From contig DMKK01000191.1 of the NCBI GenBank assembly GCA_003454335.1, forward strand, positions 195 through 6,887: DNA of 6,693 bases, read 5' to 3'. This document shows, piece after piece, positions 1 to 5,348 of the stretch; the stretch's first letter is position 1; each line of letters begins with the position of its first letter. The translations under genes were made by a program, and so were the position numbers. The notes below the pieces were generated by a model that worked only from the letters and a program-made list of their open reading frames with translations, had not been told where the DNA came from and did no database searches. The DNA is from Gammaproteobacteria bacterium (GTDB lineage Bacteria > Pseudomonadota > Gammaproteobacteria > UBA9214).

Positions 1-428
1 GATTGCTGCGCCAGCCGTTCCTGTTCGACCGTGTGATAAAAAATTTCACTGCGGTACTGGTTCCCCCCGTCACAGAACTGGCCGTCGATCCGGGTTGGAT
101 CGATGTTGTGCCAGAACACGTCCAGCAGTTCAGCATAGCTGACCCGTTCAGGATCATAGATAATCTGCAGGGCCTCGGCATGGCCGGTGCCGCCGCGTGA
201 GACCTGCTTGTAGGTTGGGTCTTTCAGGGAGCCACCGGTGTAACCGGAGGTGGTGGAGATCACTCCGTCAAGTTTGTCAAAGGGGCCTTCCATGCACCAG
301 AAGCATCCGCCGGCAAAGGTCGCGGTTGCGGTTTTCGGGTTGGTGCTCCCGCTTTCAGCGCCGGCATTGAAAGCCGTGCACATGAGCAACAGCAGTGGAT
401 ACCAGCGGGACAGTCGGATTGTTTTCAT
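1..428 (-). CDS. msrA: Peptide-methionine (S)-S-oxide reductase MsrA, exported form, 3' end outside window
   Basis: Reduces methionine-S-sulfoxide in oxidised proteins back to methionine. The gene reads leftward from an ATG at 428 and runs off the window, leaving 142 codons. The MsrA signature GCFWCMEGP is at residues 41-49, with catalytic Cys42, followed by SGYTGG (61-66) and GTGHAEA (80-86); FWHNIDPT and DGQFCDGGNQYRSEIF lie further on. Residues 1-24 look like a signal peptide: KTIR, then LLLLMCTAFNAGA, with an A-G-A cleavage site before Glu25, so the enzyme probably acts in the periplasm. Met-16/Cys-17 does not fit a lipobox, so a lipoprotein is unlikely. An AGGA lies 7 bases before the ATG. 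No MsrB domain is visible, but the missing C-terminus could hold one. The family call is very secure; export is inferred from the N-terminus. Confidence 0.95.
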   Translation of the reverse strand, partial: MKTIRLSRWYPLLLLMCTAFNAGAESGSTNPKTATATFAGGCFWCMEGPFDKLDGVISTTSGYTGGSLKDPTYKQVSRGGTGHAEALQIIYDPERVSYAELLDVFWHNIDPTRIDGQFCDGGNQYRSEIFYHTVEQERLAQQ

Positions 429-667
429 GTCAGCGTCCTGTTCTTGATTAAATATAGCCTGACCAATGGACAGCGGCTATGCGTGTTTGTTTCATCGCAT
501 TGCCAATCACGGCGGTAAATATAAAACCGTCGTCCGGGTGCGGCTGGCTGTGCTCTCTGTGTATCGTTATATCCGGCGGTAATGGCCTGGTAAACACATG
601 TAAAATCAGTTGTATATAAAGGCTGGCGGGGGTGTGGCACTGAGTGCAACAGCTTGCATTCTCACGG

Positions 668-696
668 TTGTCATTCAGGCGGGCGGGCTTGATAAT
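668..696 (+). promoter_or_regulatory. Putative sigma70 promoter of the DASS transporter gene
   Basis: TTGTCA at 668-673 matches the -35 consensus at 5 of 6 positions and GATAAT at 691-696 matches the -10 consensus at 5 of 6, with exactly 17 bases between. Transcription would begin near 703, leaving a leader of about 78 bases that contains the palindrome at 722-735 and the GGAG ribosome site at 770-773. The call rests on consensus match and position only. Confidence 0.55.
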
Positions 697-721
697 CAGC
701 CAATGATTCCCGTTATTTGTT

Positions 722-735
722 CCTTACCCGTAAGG
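722..735. repeat. Perfect small palindrome, possible operator
   Basis: CCTTAC-CC-GTAAGG is a perfect inverted repeat with 6-bp arms and a 2-base centre. It lies about 20-33 bases downstream of the predicted start of transcription and upstream of the ribosome site of the transporter gene. The 2-base centre is too tight for a comfortable RNA loop, so a DNA-binding site is the more natural reading. It may also be chance; no regulator is encoded nearby. Confidence 0.3.
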
Positions 736-780
736 CCGCTACTGCATTGTGCCAGACAACTGAATCTCCGGAGCTGACAT

Positions 781-2256
781 TTGCTTGAGCAACGCAGTGT
801 CATCGGTCTGTTTCTCGGGCCCTTGTTATTCCTGTTGATTTTATTGCTGCCGCTCCCGGACGGGATGGCGCCTGCAGGTCTGAGAGTAGCGGCGGTTACC
901 GTGCTGATGGCAGTCTGGTGGGTCACCGAGGCCATTCCCATTCCTGCCACAGCGCTGTTGCCCATTGTGCTGTTCCCGTTGCTGGGGGTGTTGAGTGGCA
1001 GTGATGTAACCCGTGCCTACGGTAATCATTTGATCTATTTGTTCCTGGGTGGCTTCCTGATCGCCGTCACCATGGAGCGCTGGAATCTGCATCATCGTAT
1101 AGCCCTGCACACCATTCGTATCGTCGGGTACACCCCGGAGCGTATCGTGCTTGGTTTTATGCTGGCGACCGCGTTCCTCTCCATGTGGATCAGTAATACC
1201 GCGACGACCATGATGATGGTGACCATCGCGATAGCAGTACTCAAGGAAATGGAACGCGAACTGGAGCATGCGCCCGGACAGCTATGGTTTGGCACGATAT
1301 TGATGCTCGGGATCTGTTATGCGGCCTCGATTGGCGGGGTGGCTACATTGATTGGTACGCCGCCCAATGTCATTTTTGCAGGGGTGGTAGAGAAAACCTA
1401 TGGCATCAGCATCAGCTTTACTGACTGGATGGGTTTCGCTCTGCCGCTATCCCTGGTAATGCTGGCTATTGCCTGGTTGTACCTGACGCGCATCCTGTCT
1501 CGAGGAATCCAGATACAGTTGCCGGAAGGCAGGGAACTGGTGCACCGGCAGATCGAGAGGCTGGGGCCGATGTCGAGACAGGAGAAACAGGTCGCGGCAG
1601 TGTTTGTTACGGTCGCTCTGTTGTGGATCCTGCGCGGCCTGTATCAGCCGGCCGGACTGGCAATGGTAAAGGACTCAACCATTGCCATTGCCGGTGCCCT
1701 GTTAATGTTTCTGATTCCCGTGAATCTGGCGAAAAGGGAGTTTCTGCTTGACTGGGAAACGGCCGTCACCATTCCGTGGGACATTATTATCCTGTTTGGT
1801 GGCGGCTTTGCACTGGCGCGGGGCTTCTCCGAGTCCGGGTTGACGCTCTGGCTGGCCGAACAGTTAACGGTGTTGCAGGGTATTGATACGGTACTGGTGA
1901 TTGCTGCCGTGGTGTTGCTGGTGATTTTTCTGACAGAGGTGACATCCAATACGGCAACTGCATCCTTGCTGTTGCCGGTAATGGGTGCGTTGGCGACGGC
2001 CATCGACGTGAGTCCCTTCGGCCTGATGGTGGCAGCGGTGATTGCTGCCTCCTTTGCATTTATGCTGCCGGTTGCAACGCCGCCGAATGCCATCGTCTTC
2101 AGTAGTCGCTACGTGACCATTCGGCAAATGGTCGGGGCCGGTGTCTGGTTGAATCTGATCGGGGTGGTGATAATTACCGGGTTTGTTTATCTGCTGCTGC
2201 CCTTGTTATGGGGTGTCTTCCCGGGCAGCAGCGGGGTGCTGCCCGTTACTCATTGA
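781..2256 (+). CDS. DASS/SLC13-family sodium:dicarboxylate (divalent anion) symporter
   Basis: Inner-membrane carrier of 491 residues, a normal length for the divalent anion:Na+ symporter (INDY-like) family, which typically brings in C4-dicarboxylates or sulfate with sodium. The inverted repeat architecture is visible: an SNTATTMMM motif at 138-146 with IGTPPN at 191-196 in the first half, and SNTATASLLLP at 389-399 with ATPPN at 432-436 in the second. These SNT and TPP pairs form the sodium and substrate sites in characterised members. Other family blocks are WWVTEAIPIPAT (46-57) and FGGGFALARGFSESGL (339-354). Many hydrophobic helices span the protein; a polar loop lies near 241-270. The start is TTG at 781: an in-frame TGA lies just upstream at 775-777, and GGAG at 770-773 sits 7 bases before it. 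Substrate cannot be decided; genes beside it give no hint. Confidence 0.93.
   Translation: MLEQRSVIGLFLGPLLFLLILLLPLPDGMAPAGLRVAAVTVLMAVWWVTEAIPIPATALLPIVLFPLLGVLSGSDVTRAYGNHLIYLFLGGFLIAVTMERWNLHHRIALHTIRIVGYTPERIVLGFMLATAFLSMWISNTATTMMMVTIAIAVLKEMERELEHAPGQLWFGTILMLGICYAASIGGVATLIGTPPNVIFAGVVEKTYGISISFTDWMGFALPLSLVMLAIAWLYLTRILSRGIQIQLPEGRELVHRQIERLGPMSRQEKQVAAVFVTVALLWILRGLYQPAGLAMVKDSTIAIAGALLMFLIPVNLAKREFLLDWETAVTIPWDIIILFGGGFALARGFSESGLTLWLAEQLTVLQGIDTVLVIAAVVLLVIFLTEVTSNTATASLLLPVMGALATAIDVSPFGLMVAAVIAASFAFMLPVATPPNAIVFSSRYVTIRQMVGAGVWLNLIGVVIITGFVYLLLPLLWGVFPGSSGVLPVTH
2222..2245. terminator. GC-rich hairpin at the convergent gene junction
   Basis: CGGGCAGCA (2222-2230) pairs perfectly with TGCTGCCCG (2237-2245) around a 6-base loop. 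The stem lies inside the last codons of the transporter and begins immediately after the stop codon of the opposing gene (2246-2248). It could slow polymerase from either side or protect the 3' ends. Neither strand shows a run of Ts after the stem, so it is not a classic Rho-independent terminator, and the pairing might partly reflect GC-rich Gly-Ser codons. Confidence 0.35.
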
Positions 2257-2671
2257 CCTTCGCAAGCACGTTTACATAGAAAGAAATCTGTTCCAGGAAG
2301 GCCTGGGTATCACGGGCACCGGCGGCTATGTTCATGCGGATTCGACAGTCATCCTCATCCAGTTCGCCGGCTGCGCCGAAGATCTGCCAGCCGGCAAAAC
2401 TTGCTACGCCGTCTGTGCGTGCTCCTGCCACTGTCGCGTTGGCGAGGACCTTGATGACGTCTTCGCCGTTATCGCAGTCATATTTTCTGCCAATATCAAA
2501 ACAGACAATTTCCAGTGACCAGCGAGGGTGTGGCAGGCCACCGCAGAGTTCTACTTCCGCCATGCCGCTGTACATGAACAGCCGGTTTGCCCCGTCGGGG
2601 CCATCCACATTGATCTGCATTTCCTGCATGTTGGTTAGCCGGTTTGGCTGGATGATATTGGAATAATCCAT
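2246..2671 (-). CDS. Uncharacterised 141-residue soluble protein
   Basis: I do not recognise the family. The ORF starts at ATG 2671, preceded by GGAG seven bases upstream, which makes the start convincing. The protein is acidic with no signal peptide or membrane segment. It has three spread cysteines in the middle (ELCGG near 41-45, IVCFD near 55-59, KYDCDNGED near 63-71) and one in DEDDCRI near 104-110. The alternation of hydrophobic and polar residues (MQINVDG, RLFMYSG, SLEIVCFDIG, CRIRMNIAAG) suggests a beta-rich fold followed by a C-terminal helix (DTQAFLEQISFYVNVLAKV). Its stop lies inside the 3' end of the convergent transporter gene, overlapping it by 11 bases. It appears to be a single-gene unit. 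Function unknown. Confidence 0.8.
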   Translation of the reverse strand: MDYSNIIQPNRLTNMQEMQINVDGPDGANRLFMYSGMAEVELCGGLPHPRWSLEIVCFDIGRKYDCDNGEDVIKVLANATVAGARTDGVASFAGWQIFGAAGELDEDDCRIRMNIAAGARDTQAFLEQISFYVNVLAKVNE

Positions 2672-2843
2672 ACTTATTCTCCGGGTATTTGTCGTTCTTC
2701 TGGTGCAAGCAGAAGCTGGTTTAAGTCTTGTCTGCAGTTATTGGACGATACTTGGCCCAATAAGGCAAGTAGCGGGATATTTCCGGGCATTAACCCGAAT
2801 GGCACGTAGCTTAAGAGGTCTTGTCAGTAAAAACCTGAAATTA

Positions 2844-2924
2844 GCCACGGAAGCACACGGAAAAACACGGAAATAATTCTATTAAGGCATTTTTCTTCCG
2901 TGTAATTCCGTGTGCTTCCGTGGC
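2844..2924. repeat. Long imperfect inverted repeat built from CACGGAA words
   Basis: The arms 2844-2872 and 2896-2924 pair at 27 of 29 positions around a 23-base AT-rich centre. Each outer 19 bases is GCCACGGAAGCACACGGAA or its exact complement. Within an arm the word CACGGAA occurs three times. It lies in the gap downstream of the DUF1820 gene and upstream of the 141-residue gene, both on the minus strand, so it may end the glutaredoxin-DUF1820 transcript. The form resembles the dispersed intergenic palindromes of proteobacteria. A degenerate half copy lies at 6262-6280. Confidence 0.8.
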
Positions 2925-2964
2925 AAGATGTTTTAAGTAACTACGAGAGGCATTAATCCGGTGT

Positions 2965-3321
2965 TCAGTCCTGGTGGTGCAGGCTGTGAGGCGGTGGCTT
3001 GGGAAAGGGCATGACTTTCCCGCTATTGCCGTCCGTTGCGATTATCTTGTTGGTGCCCTCGCGCTCGACTTCATCGATGCGTATGACGGCCTGCAGCGGC
3101 ACGTAGGTTCGCTTGACGCCCTCAAATTCCGATTTCAGCTTTTCTTCAGCGGGGTCTACCACGATTGCCGAGCGTTCACCGAAAATGATGTCCTCTATTT
3201 CAAGGAAGGCGTACATATTGCCCTGATGGATTTTGCGTGCATGCAGTTCGTAAATATCACCCTGGTGGTAAAAGGAGATACGGTAGATCTTCGTTTCGTT
3301 TATGTTGTCTGAAGTTGTCAT
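2965..3321 (-). CDS. DUF1820 family protein
   Basis: A small cytosolic protein of 118 residues that fits the DUF1820 family, known from gamma- and other proteobacteria with no established function. Recognisable blocks are IYRISFYHQGDIYELHARKI (12-31), FLEIEDIIFGERSAIVVDP (39-57), EEKLKSEFEGVKRTYVPL (59-76) and the RIDEVEREG stretch (81-89). The tail is proline-rich (PFPKPPP) and ends in HSLHHQD. There is no signal peptide. The start at ATG 3321 lies only 3 bases after the glutaredoxin stop and has no clear ribosome site, which points to translational coupling and a shared transcript. Family assignment is from memory of the conserved pattern; biochemical role unknown. Confidence 0.85.
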   Translation of the reverse strand: MTTSDNINETKIYRISFYHQGDIYELHARKIHQGNMYAFLEIEDIIFGERSAIVVDPAEEKLKSEFEGVKRTYVPLQAVIRIDEVEREGTNKIIATDGNSGKVMPFPKPPPHSLHHQD

Positions 3322-3324
3322 GAA

Positions 3325-3582
3325 TTATTTTTCGAACAGATGGTCCAGTTTATCATCCATGTGCAGTTCGGTGAGTTCGGTAAAGCCCCCGATGCAGACA
3401 TCATCAATGATGATCTGCGGTACGGTGCGTGCGCCGTTGGTTGCGGTGGAAAATTCGCGCCGCGCCGTCGGGTCGGTATCAATCATGGCTTCCTCATAGG
3501 GGATGTTCCATTTTGTCAGCAGCTGCTTTGCCTTCACGCAAAACGGGCAACTTGCGGTACTGAAGATCTTTACTCTTGCCAT
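3325..3582 (-). CDS. grxC: Glutaredoxin 3-like thiol-disulfide oxidoreductase
   Basis: Glutathione-dependent dithiol oxidoreductase of 85 residues, the usual size for bacterial glutaredoxin 3. The active site SCPFC has Cys12 and Cys15; most family members have CPYC, so Phe14 is a mild variant. The cis-proline loop TVPQI is at 53-57 and the glutathione-binding GG at 65-66 (IGGFTEL). An extra cysteine, Cys63, lies just before the GG. No signal peptide, so cytosolic. The ATG at 3582 has only weak ribosome-site complementarity (GGA about 10 bases upstream). A TACAAT -10-like word reads leftward at 3616-3611, but no good -35 box accompanies it. The gene is followed after 3 bases by the DUF1820 gene. 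The symbol is given by family similarity. Confidence 0.9.
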   Translation of the reverse strand: MARVKIFSTASCPFCVKAKQLLTKWNIPYEEAMIDTDPTARREFSTATNGARTVPQIIIDDVCIGGFTELTELHMDDKLDHLFEK

Positions 3583-3642
3583 GAGGGTGCGTCCATGTTG
3601 TGTTTATTTGATTGTAACTCTTCATTACATGCTACGGATTGA

Positions 3643-3728
3643 TGGGTGCGTCGCTGCGCTCCTTCACCCATCCTACTAAAAACCGGAGCTCTTTGTAGGA
3701 TGGGTGAAGGAGCGCAGCGACGCACCCA
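3643..3728. repeat. Perfect 34-bp inverted repeat, REP/MITE-like intergenic element
   Basis: The arms 3643-3676 and 3695-3728 are perfectly complementary over 34 bases, with an 18-base centre. The right arm begins GTAGGATGGGTGAAGG and continues through GAGCGCAGCGACGCACCCA. This is close to the GTAGGATGGGT...GCGCAGCG palindromes I know as dispersed elements in many proteobacterial genomes. It sits between the SDR gene and the start of the glutaredoxin gene, both on the minus strand, and would form a very stable stem on either transcript. No transposase is encoded. Confidence 0.88.
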
Positions 3729-3852
3729 CCAGACGGGTTAACCAATATCCCCTGCCCTCAGCGTGCCCCGTACCTCTGTGGTGAATAGCGTTACATCTGA
3801 TTTTGATTGAGAGTATACAAGAATTGCAGCCGCAATTTTCATCTGAAGTGTG

Positions 3853-3870
3853 CGGGAATAGCCGCTCCCG
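3853..3870. repeat. Short REP-like hairpin downstream of the SDR gene
   Basis: CGGGA (3853-3857) pairs with TCCCG (3866-3870) around an 8-base loop. Read on the minus strand the element begins CGGGAGCGGC, sharing GGGAGCGGC with the REP-like core at 6321-6342. It lies 20 bases beyond the SDR stop. It may be a decayed copy of that repeat family or part of the SDR terminator; there is no T run after it. Confidence 0.4.
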
Positions 3871-3890
3871 TAGTGGCCTCTGTACTGTTT

Positions 3891-4616
3891 TCAGTCCTCG
3901 CCCGGCTTCGGAAAACGGATAACTTTTTTCTGTGGAGACAGGTTGATCTCGTCGAATACGGTCCCCTCTCTGGCCTCCAGTATCAGCAGTGCCGCCCTGG
4001 CAACATCTTCCGGCAGGATGTAGTTGTCTGTTGTTTCTCCGGGCCTGAAGTCGAGTTCGTCGAAGAATCCGGTTTTCACCATGCCGGGATTGATGATGCT
4101 GATTCGCAAGCCGCTGGCGGCACATTCCTGTCGCAGTGCCTGGGCCAGTCCGCGCAGGCCGAACTTGGCGGCCGAATAAATCGCGCCACGTTTGCCGCCA
4201 GCCAGCGCGGCTTCCGAGCCCATAAAAATGATATTGCCGGAGCCGCGTTGTTTCATGCCGGGTAGCAGGGTGCGCACCAGACAGATCTGGCTGGTGAGGT
4301 TGAGATCCAGCAGGCTGCGAATCTGTGCGCAGGAAAATTCCTCCAGGGAACCAAACCGTCCGCTGCCTGCACAGCAAACGACACCTTCTATGAGCGGTTC
4401 GTTCCTGATGAGGTCTTCCAGTTGGCCGGGCAGCTTGTCGAGGTCGGATAAATCCATGGATACAGCAGTAAAGTGCTGGTCGTGACAGGGAAACTTGCTG
4501 AAATCACGCGCCACTCCTGTTACCCGGTAACCCTGCTCCAGCAGCAGGGTGGTGATGGCGCGCCCGATACCGGAACTGGCGCCGGTTACCAGGATGGTTT
4601 TCCGGGGTTGTTCCAT
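3891..4616 (-). CDS. Short-chain dehydrogenase/reductase (SDR), NAD(P)-dependent
   Basis: A classical SDR oxidoreductase of 241 residues that should interconvert an alcohol and a carbonyl group; the substrate is unknown. The cofactor motif TGASSGIG is at 11-18, the catalytic Ser at 134 (FMGSEAAL), and YSAAK at 147-151 supplies Tyr147 and Lys151. Asn106 in LDLNLTS completes the tetrad, and PGMVKTGFF (177-185) is the usual segment after beta-6. Arg37 after beta-2 favours NADP(H). The normally NNAG motif reads CCAG (81-84), an uncommon form. I chose ATG 4616 because it starts right at the beta-alpha-beta fold; the frame opens further upstream (to a TTG at 4688), but that extension is not SDR-like. 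The SDR is last in the minus-strand run, starting 2 bases after the stop of a possible small ORF. Confidence 0.92.
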   Translation of the reverse strand: MEQPRKTILVTGASSGIGRAITTLLLEQGYRVTGVARDFSKFPCHDQHFTAVSMDLSDLDKLPGQLEDLIRNEPLIEGVVCCAGSGRFGSLEEFSCAQIRSLLDLNLTSQICLVRTLLPGMKQRGSGNIIFMGSEAALAGGKRGAIYSAAKFGLRGLAQALRQECAASGLRISIINPGMVKTGFFDELDFRPGETTDNYILPEDVARAALLILEAREGTVFDEINLSPQKKVIRFPKPGED

Positions 4617-4618
4617 GA

Positions 4619-4756
4619 TCAGGCCGCCAGCCCGCAGGGAAACAATATTGTTGCCGGTGCCTGTTGCAGCAGTTCGCGGGTACAGCAACCGGTCACCTCG
4701 GTTTCATGGTTCACAGTCAATGCATAGTGCGCGGACCGGTGCGTGCTAGGTCGCAT
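4619..4756 (-). CDS. Possible small protein of 45 residues inside the operon
   Basis: The 129 bases between the nucleosidase-like and SDR genes are open in one minus-strand frame. ATG 4756 would give 45 residues (MRPSTHRSAHYALTV, then NHETEVTGCCTRELL, then QQAPATILFPCGLAA) and overlap the preceding gene by 11 bases; GTG 4714 would give 31. The stop (4619-4621) is 2 bases before the SDR start, a spacing typical of coupled genes. There is a Cys-Cys pair and a further Cys near the end. No strong ribosome site is seen at either start, and the family is unknown. The case rests on position and on the otherwise unexplained gap in a compact gene run; it may be untranslated spacer. Confidence 0.35.
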   Translation of the reverse strand: MRPSTHRSAHYALTVNHETEVTGCCTRELLQQAPATILFPCGLAA

Positions 4757-5348
4757 GTTCGTCTGCCATGCCGGAGAGGGCGTTGACCAGTTGTTCGATG
4801 TCAGCCAGTCTTGCGGTAATGAGTTGCGCGCACAATTTTGCCGTGACTGCGGTCGTTGCCTGGGTCCTGTTGTCAGAGATAACCTTGAAACATTGCACCA
4901 GTTCACTGGACGAGAAACGGTTGGCAACGGGGAGGAAGCCGCTGGCCTCCATCTCGTAGAGGGCGGCTGTCGGGTAATCATCTTCGGGACGGTCAACGGT
5001 GTACAGGCTTTCTGTTGGCGTGGACAGTTCGTGTAGTTGCGGGGGGGACCAGTTTTTTCCGGTCGCACTGTCCGTAATGCGGTGCGCAATATAACCCGAA
5101 CCGATGGCGTGGTGCGCATGTCCGGCAATGCCGATATTCAACCAGGCTGCCCTGGAATGTGGGGTTCCGGTTCCTGCCAGCAGGGCAGTGGCTGCTGCTG
5201 CTGCGACCTTGCCGGATCCTGAAACGATGAGCGCCATGTCGGTATTCCGGTAGATCGGAAATACCATGTTGTGTTGCCTGTCCCGGAGCCGGAAGTGGTC
5301 AAGCAGGGGGCGGGCCTCGGCGGGCAGGGCAACTACGATATTGATCAT
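4746..5348 (-). CDS. MTA/SAH nucleosidase-like protein (PNP/UDP phosphorylase superfamily)
   Basis: A cytosolic protein of 200 residues with the plan of 5'-methylthioadenosine/S-adenosylhomocysteine nucleosidases and related nucleoside phosphorylases, about 30 residues shorter than typical MtnN. Visible counterparts are VALPAEARPLL (6-16) with Glu11 as the likely water-activating residue, VSGSGKVAAAAAT (42-54) matching the GIGKVAAA block, NIGIAGHAHHAIGSGYI (71-87), the YEMEASG block (131-137) with Glu134, and VISDN (156-160) with Asp159 as the purine-contacting acid. All three key acids are therefore present, so activity on a purine nucleoside is plausible. The ATG overlaps the stop of the glycosyltransferase gene by one base (TGATG), with no separate ribosome site, indicating coupling. 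The sequence is divergent enough that I would not call it MtnN; substrate unknown. Confidence 0.82.
   Translation of the reverse strand: MINIVVALPAEARPLLDHFRLRDRQHNMVFPIYRNTDMALIVSGSGKVAAAAATALLAGTGTPHSRAAWLNIGIAGHAHHAIGSGYIAHRITDSATGKNWSPPQLHELSTPTESLYTVDRPEDDYPTAALYEMEASGFLPVANRFSSSELVQCFKVISDNRTQATTAVTAKLCAQLITARLADIEQLVNALSGMADEHAT

Larger units (their letters stand above)
429..780. other. Divergent intergenic region between msrA and the transporter gene
   Basis: This stretch of 352 bases has no convincing gene. It must carry the promoters of the leftward msrA and the rightward transporter. The rightward promoter and a small palindrome are listed separately. For msrA only an AT-rich TATATT-like box (451-456 on the plus strand, read leftward) is seen, without a matching -35 box. 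The rest, about 480-660, shows nothing recognisable apart from the AT-rich word TGTATATAAA at 611-620. Confidence 0.6.
3583..3890. other. Intergenic region between the SDR and glutaredoxin genes
   Basis: This gap of 308 bases holds the grxC upstream region, the 34-bp inverted repeat (3643-3728), an AT-rich hairpin at 3822-3837 (AATTGC-AGCC-GCAATT) and a short REP-like hairpin at 3853-3870. A 34-codon minus-strand reading frame (3738-3842, MKIAAAILVYSQ...) lies between the repeats; it has no good ribosome site and I do not call it a gene. The AT-rich hairpin lies downstream of the SDR stop and could contribute to termination there. Confidence 0.6.

Noticed and set aside
841..1269. 142-codon minus-strand frame with HHHH runs opposite the transporter
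   Set aside because: The histidine runs come from the complement of the transporter's ATG-rich MMM codons; the plus-strand gene is certain.
3738..3842. 34-codon minus-strand frame beginning MKIAAAILVYSQ between two repeats
   Set aside because: It has no ribosome site, its stop lies 10 bases from the inverted repeat, and its start overlaps a hairpin. It could be a gene remnant, but nothing recognisable supports that.
3676..4377. 233-codon minus-strand frame overlapping the SDR
   Set aside because: It is a different frame of the same strand as a clear SDR; it is Arg/Gln-rich with low-complexity composition typical of a shadow and runs into the repeat.
4617..4688. N-terminal extension of the SDR from a TTG at 4688
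   Set aside because: The extra 24 residues precede the standard SDR start and do not resemble a targeting sequence or a domain; ATG 4616 begins exactly where the family fold begins.
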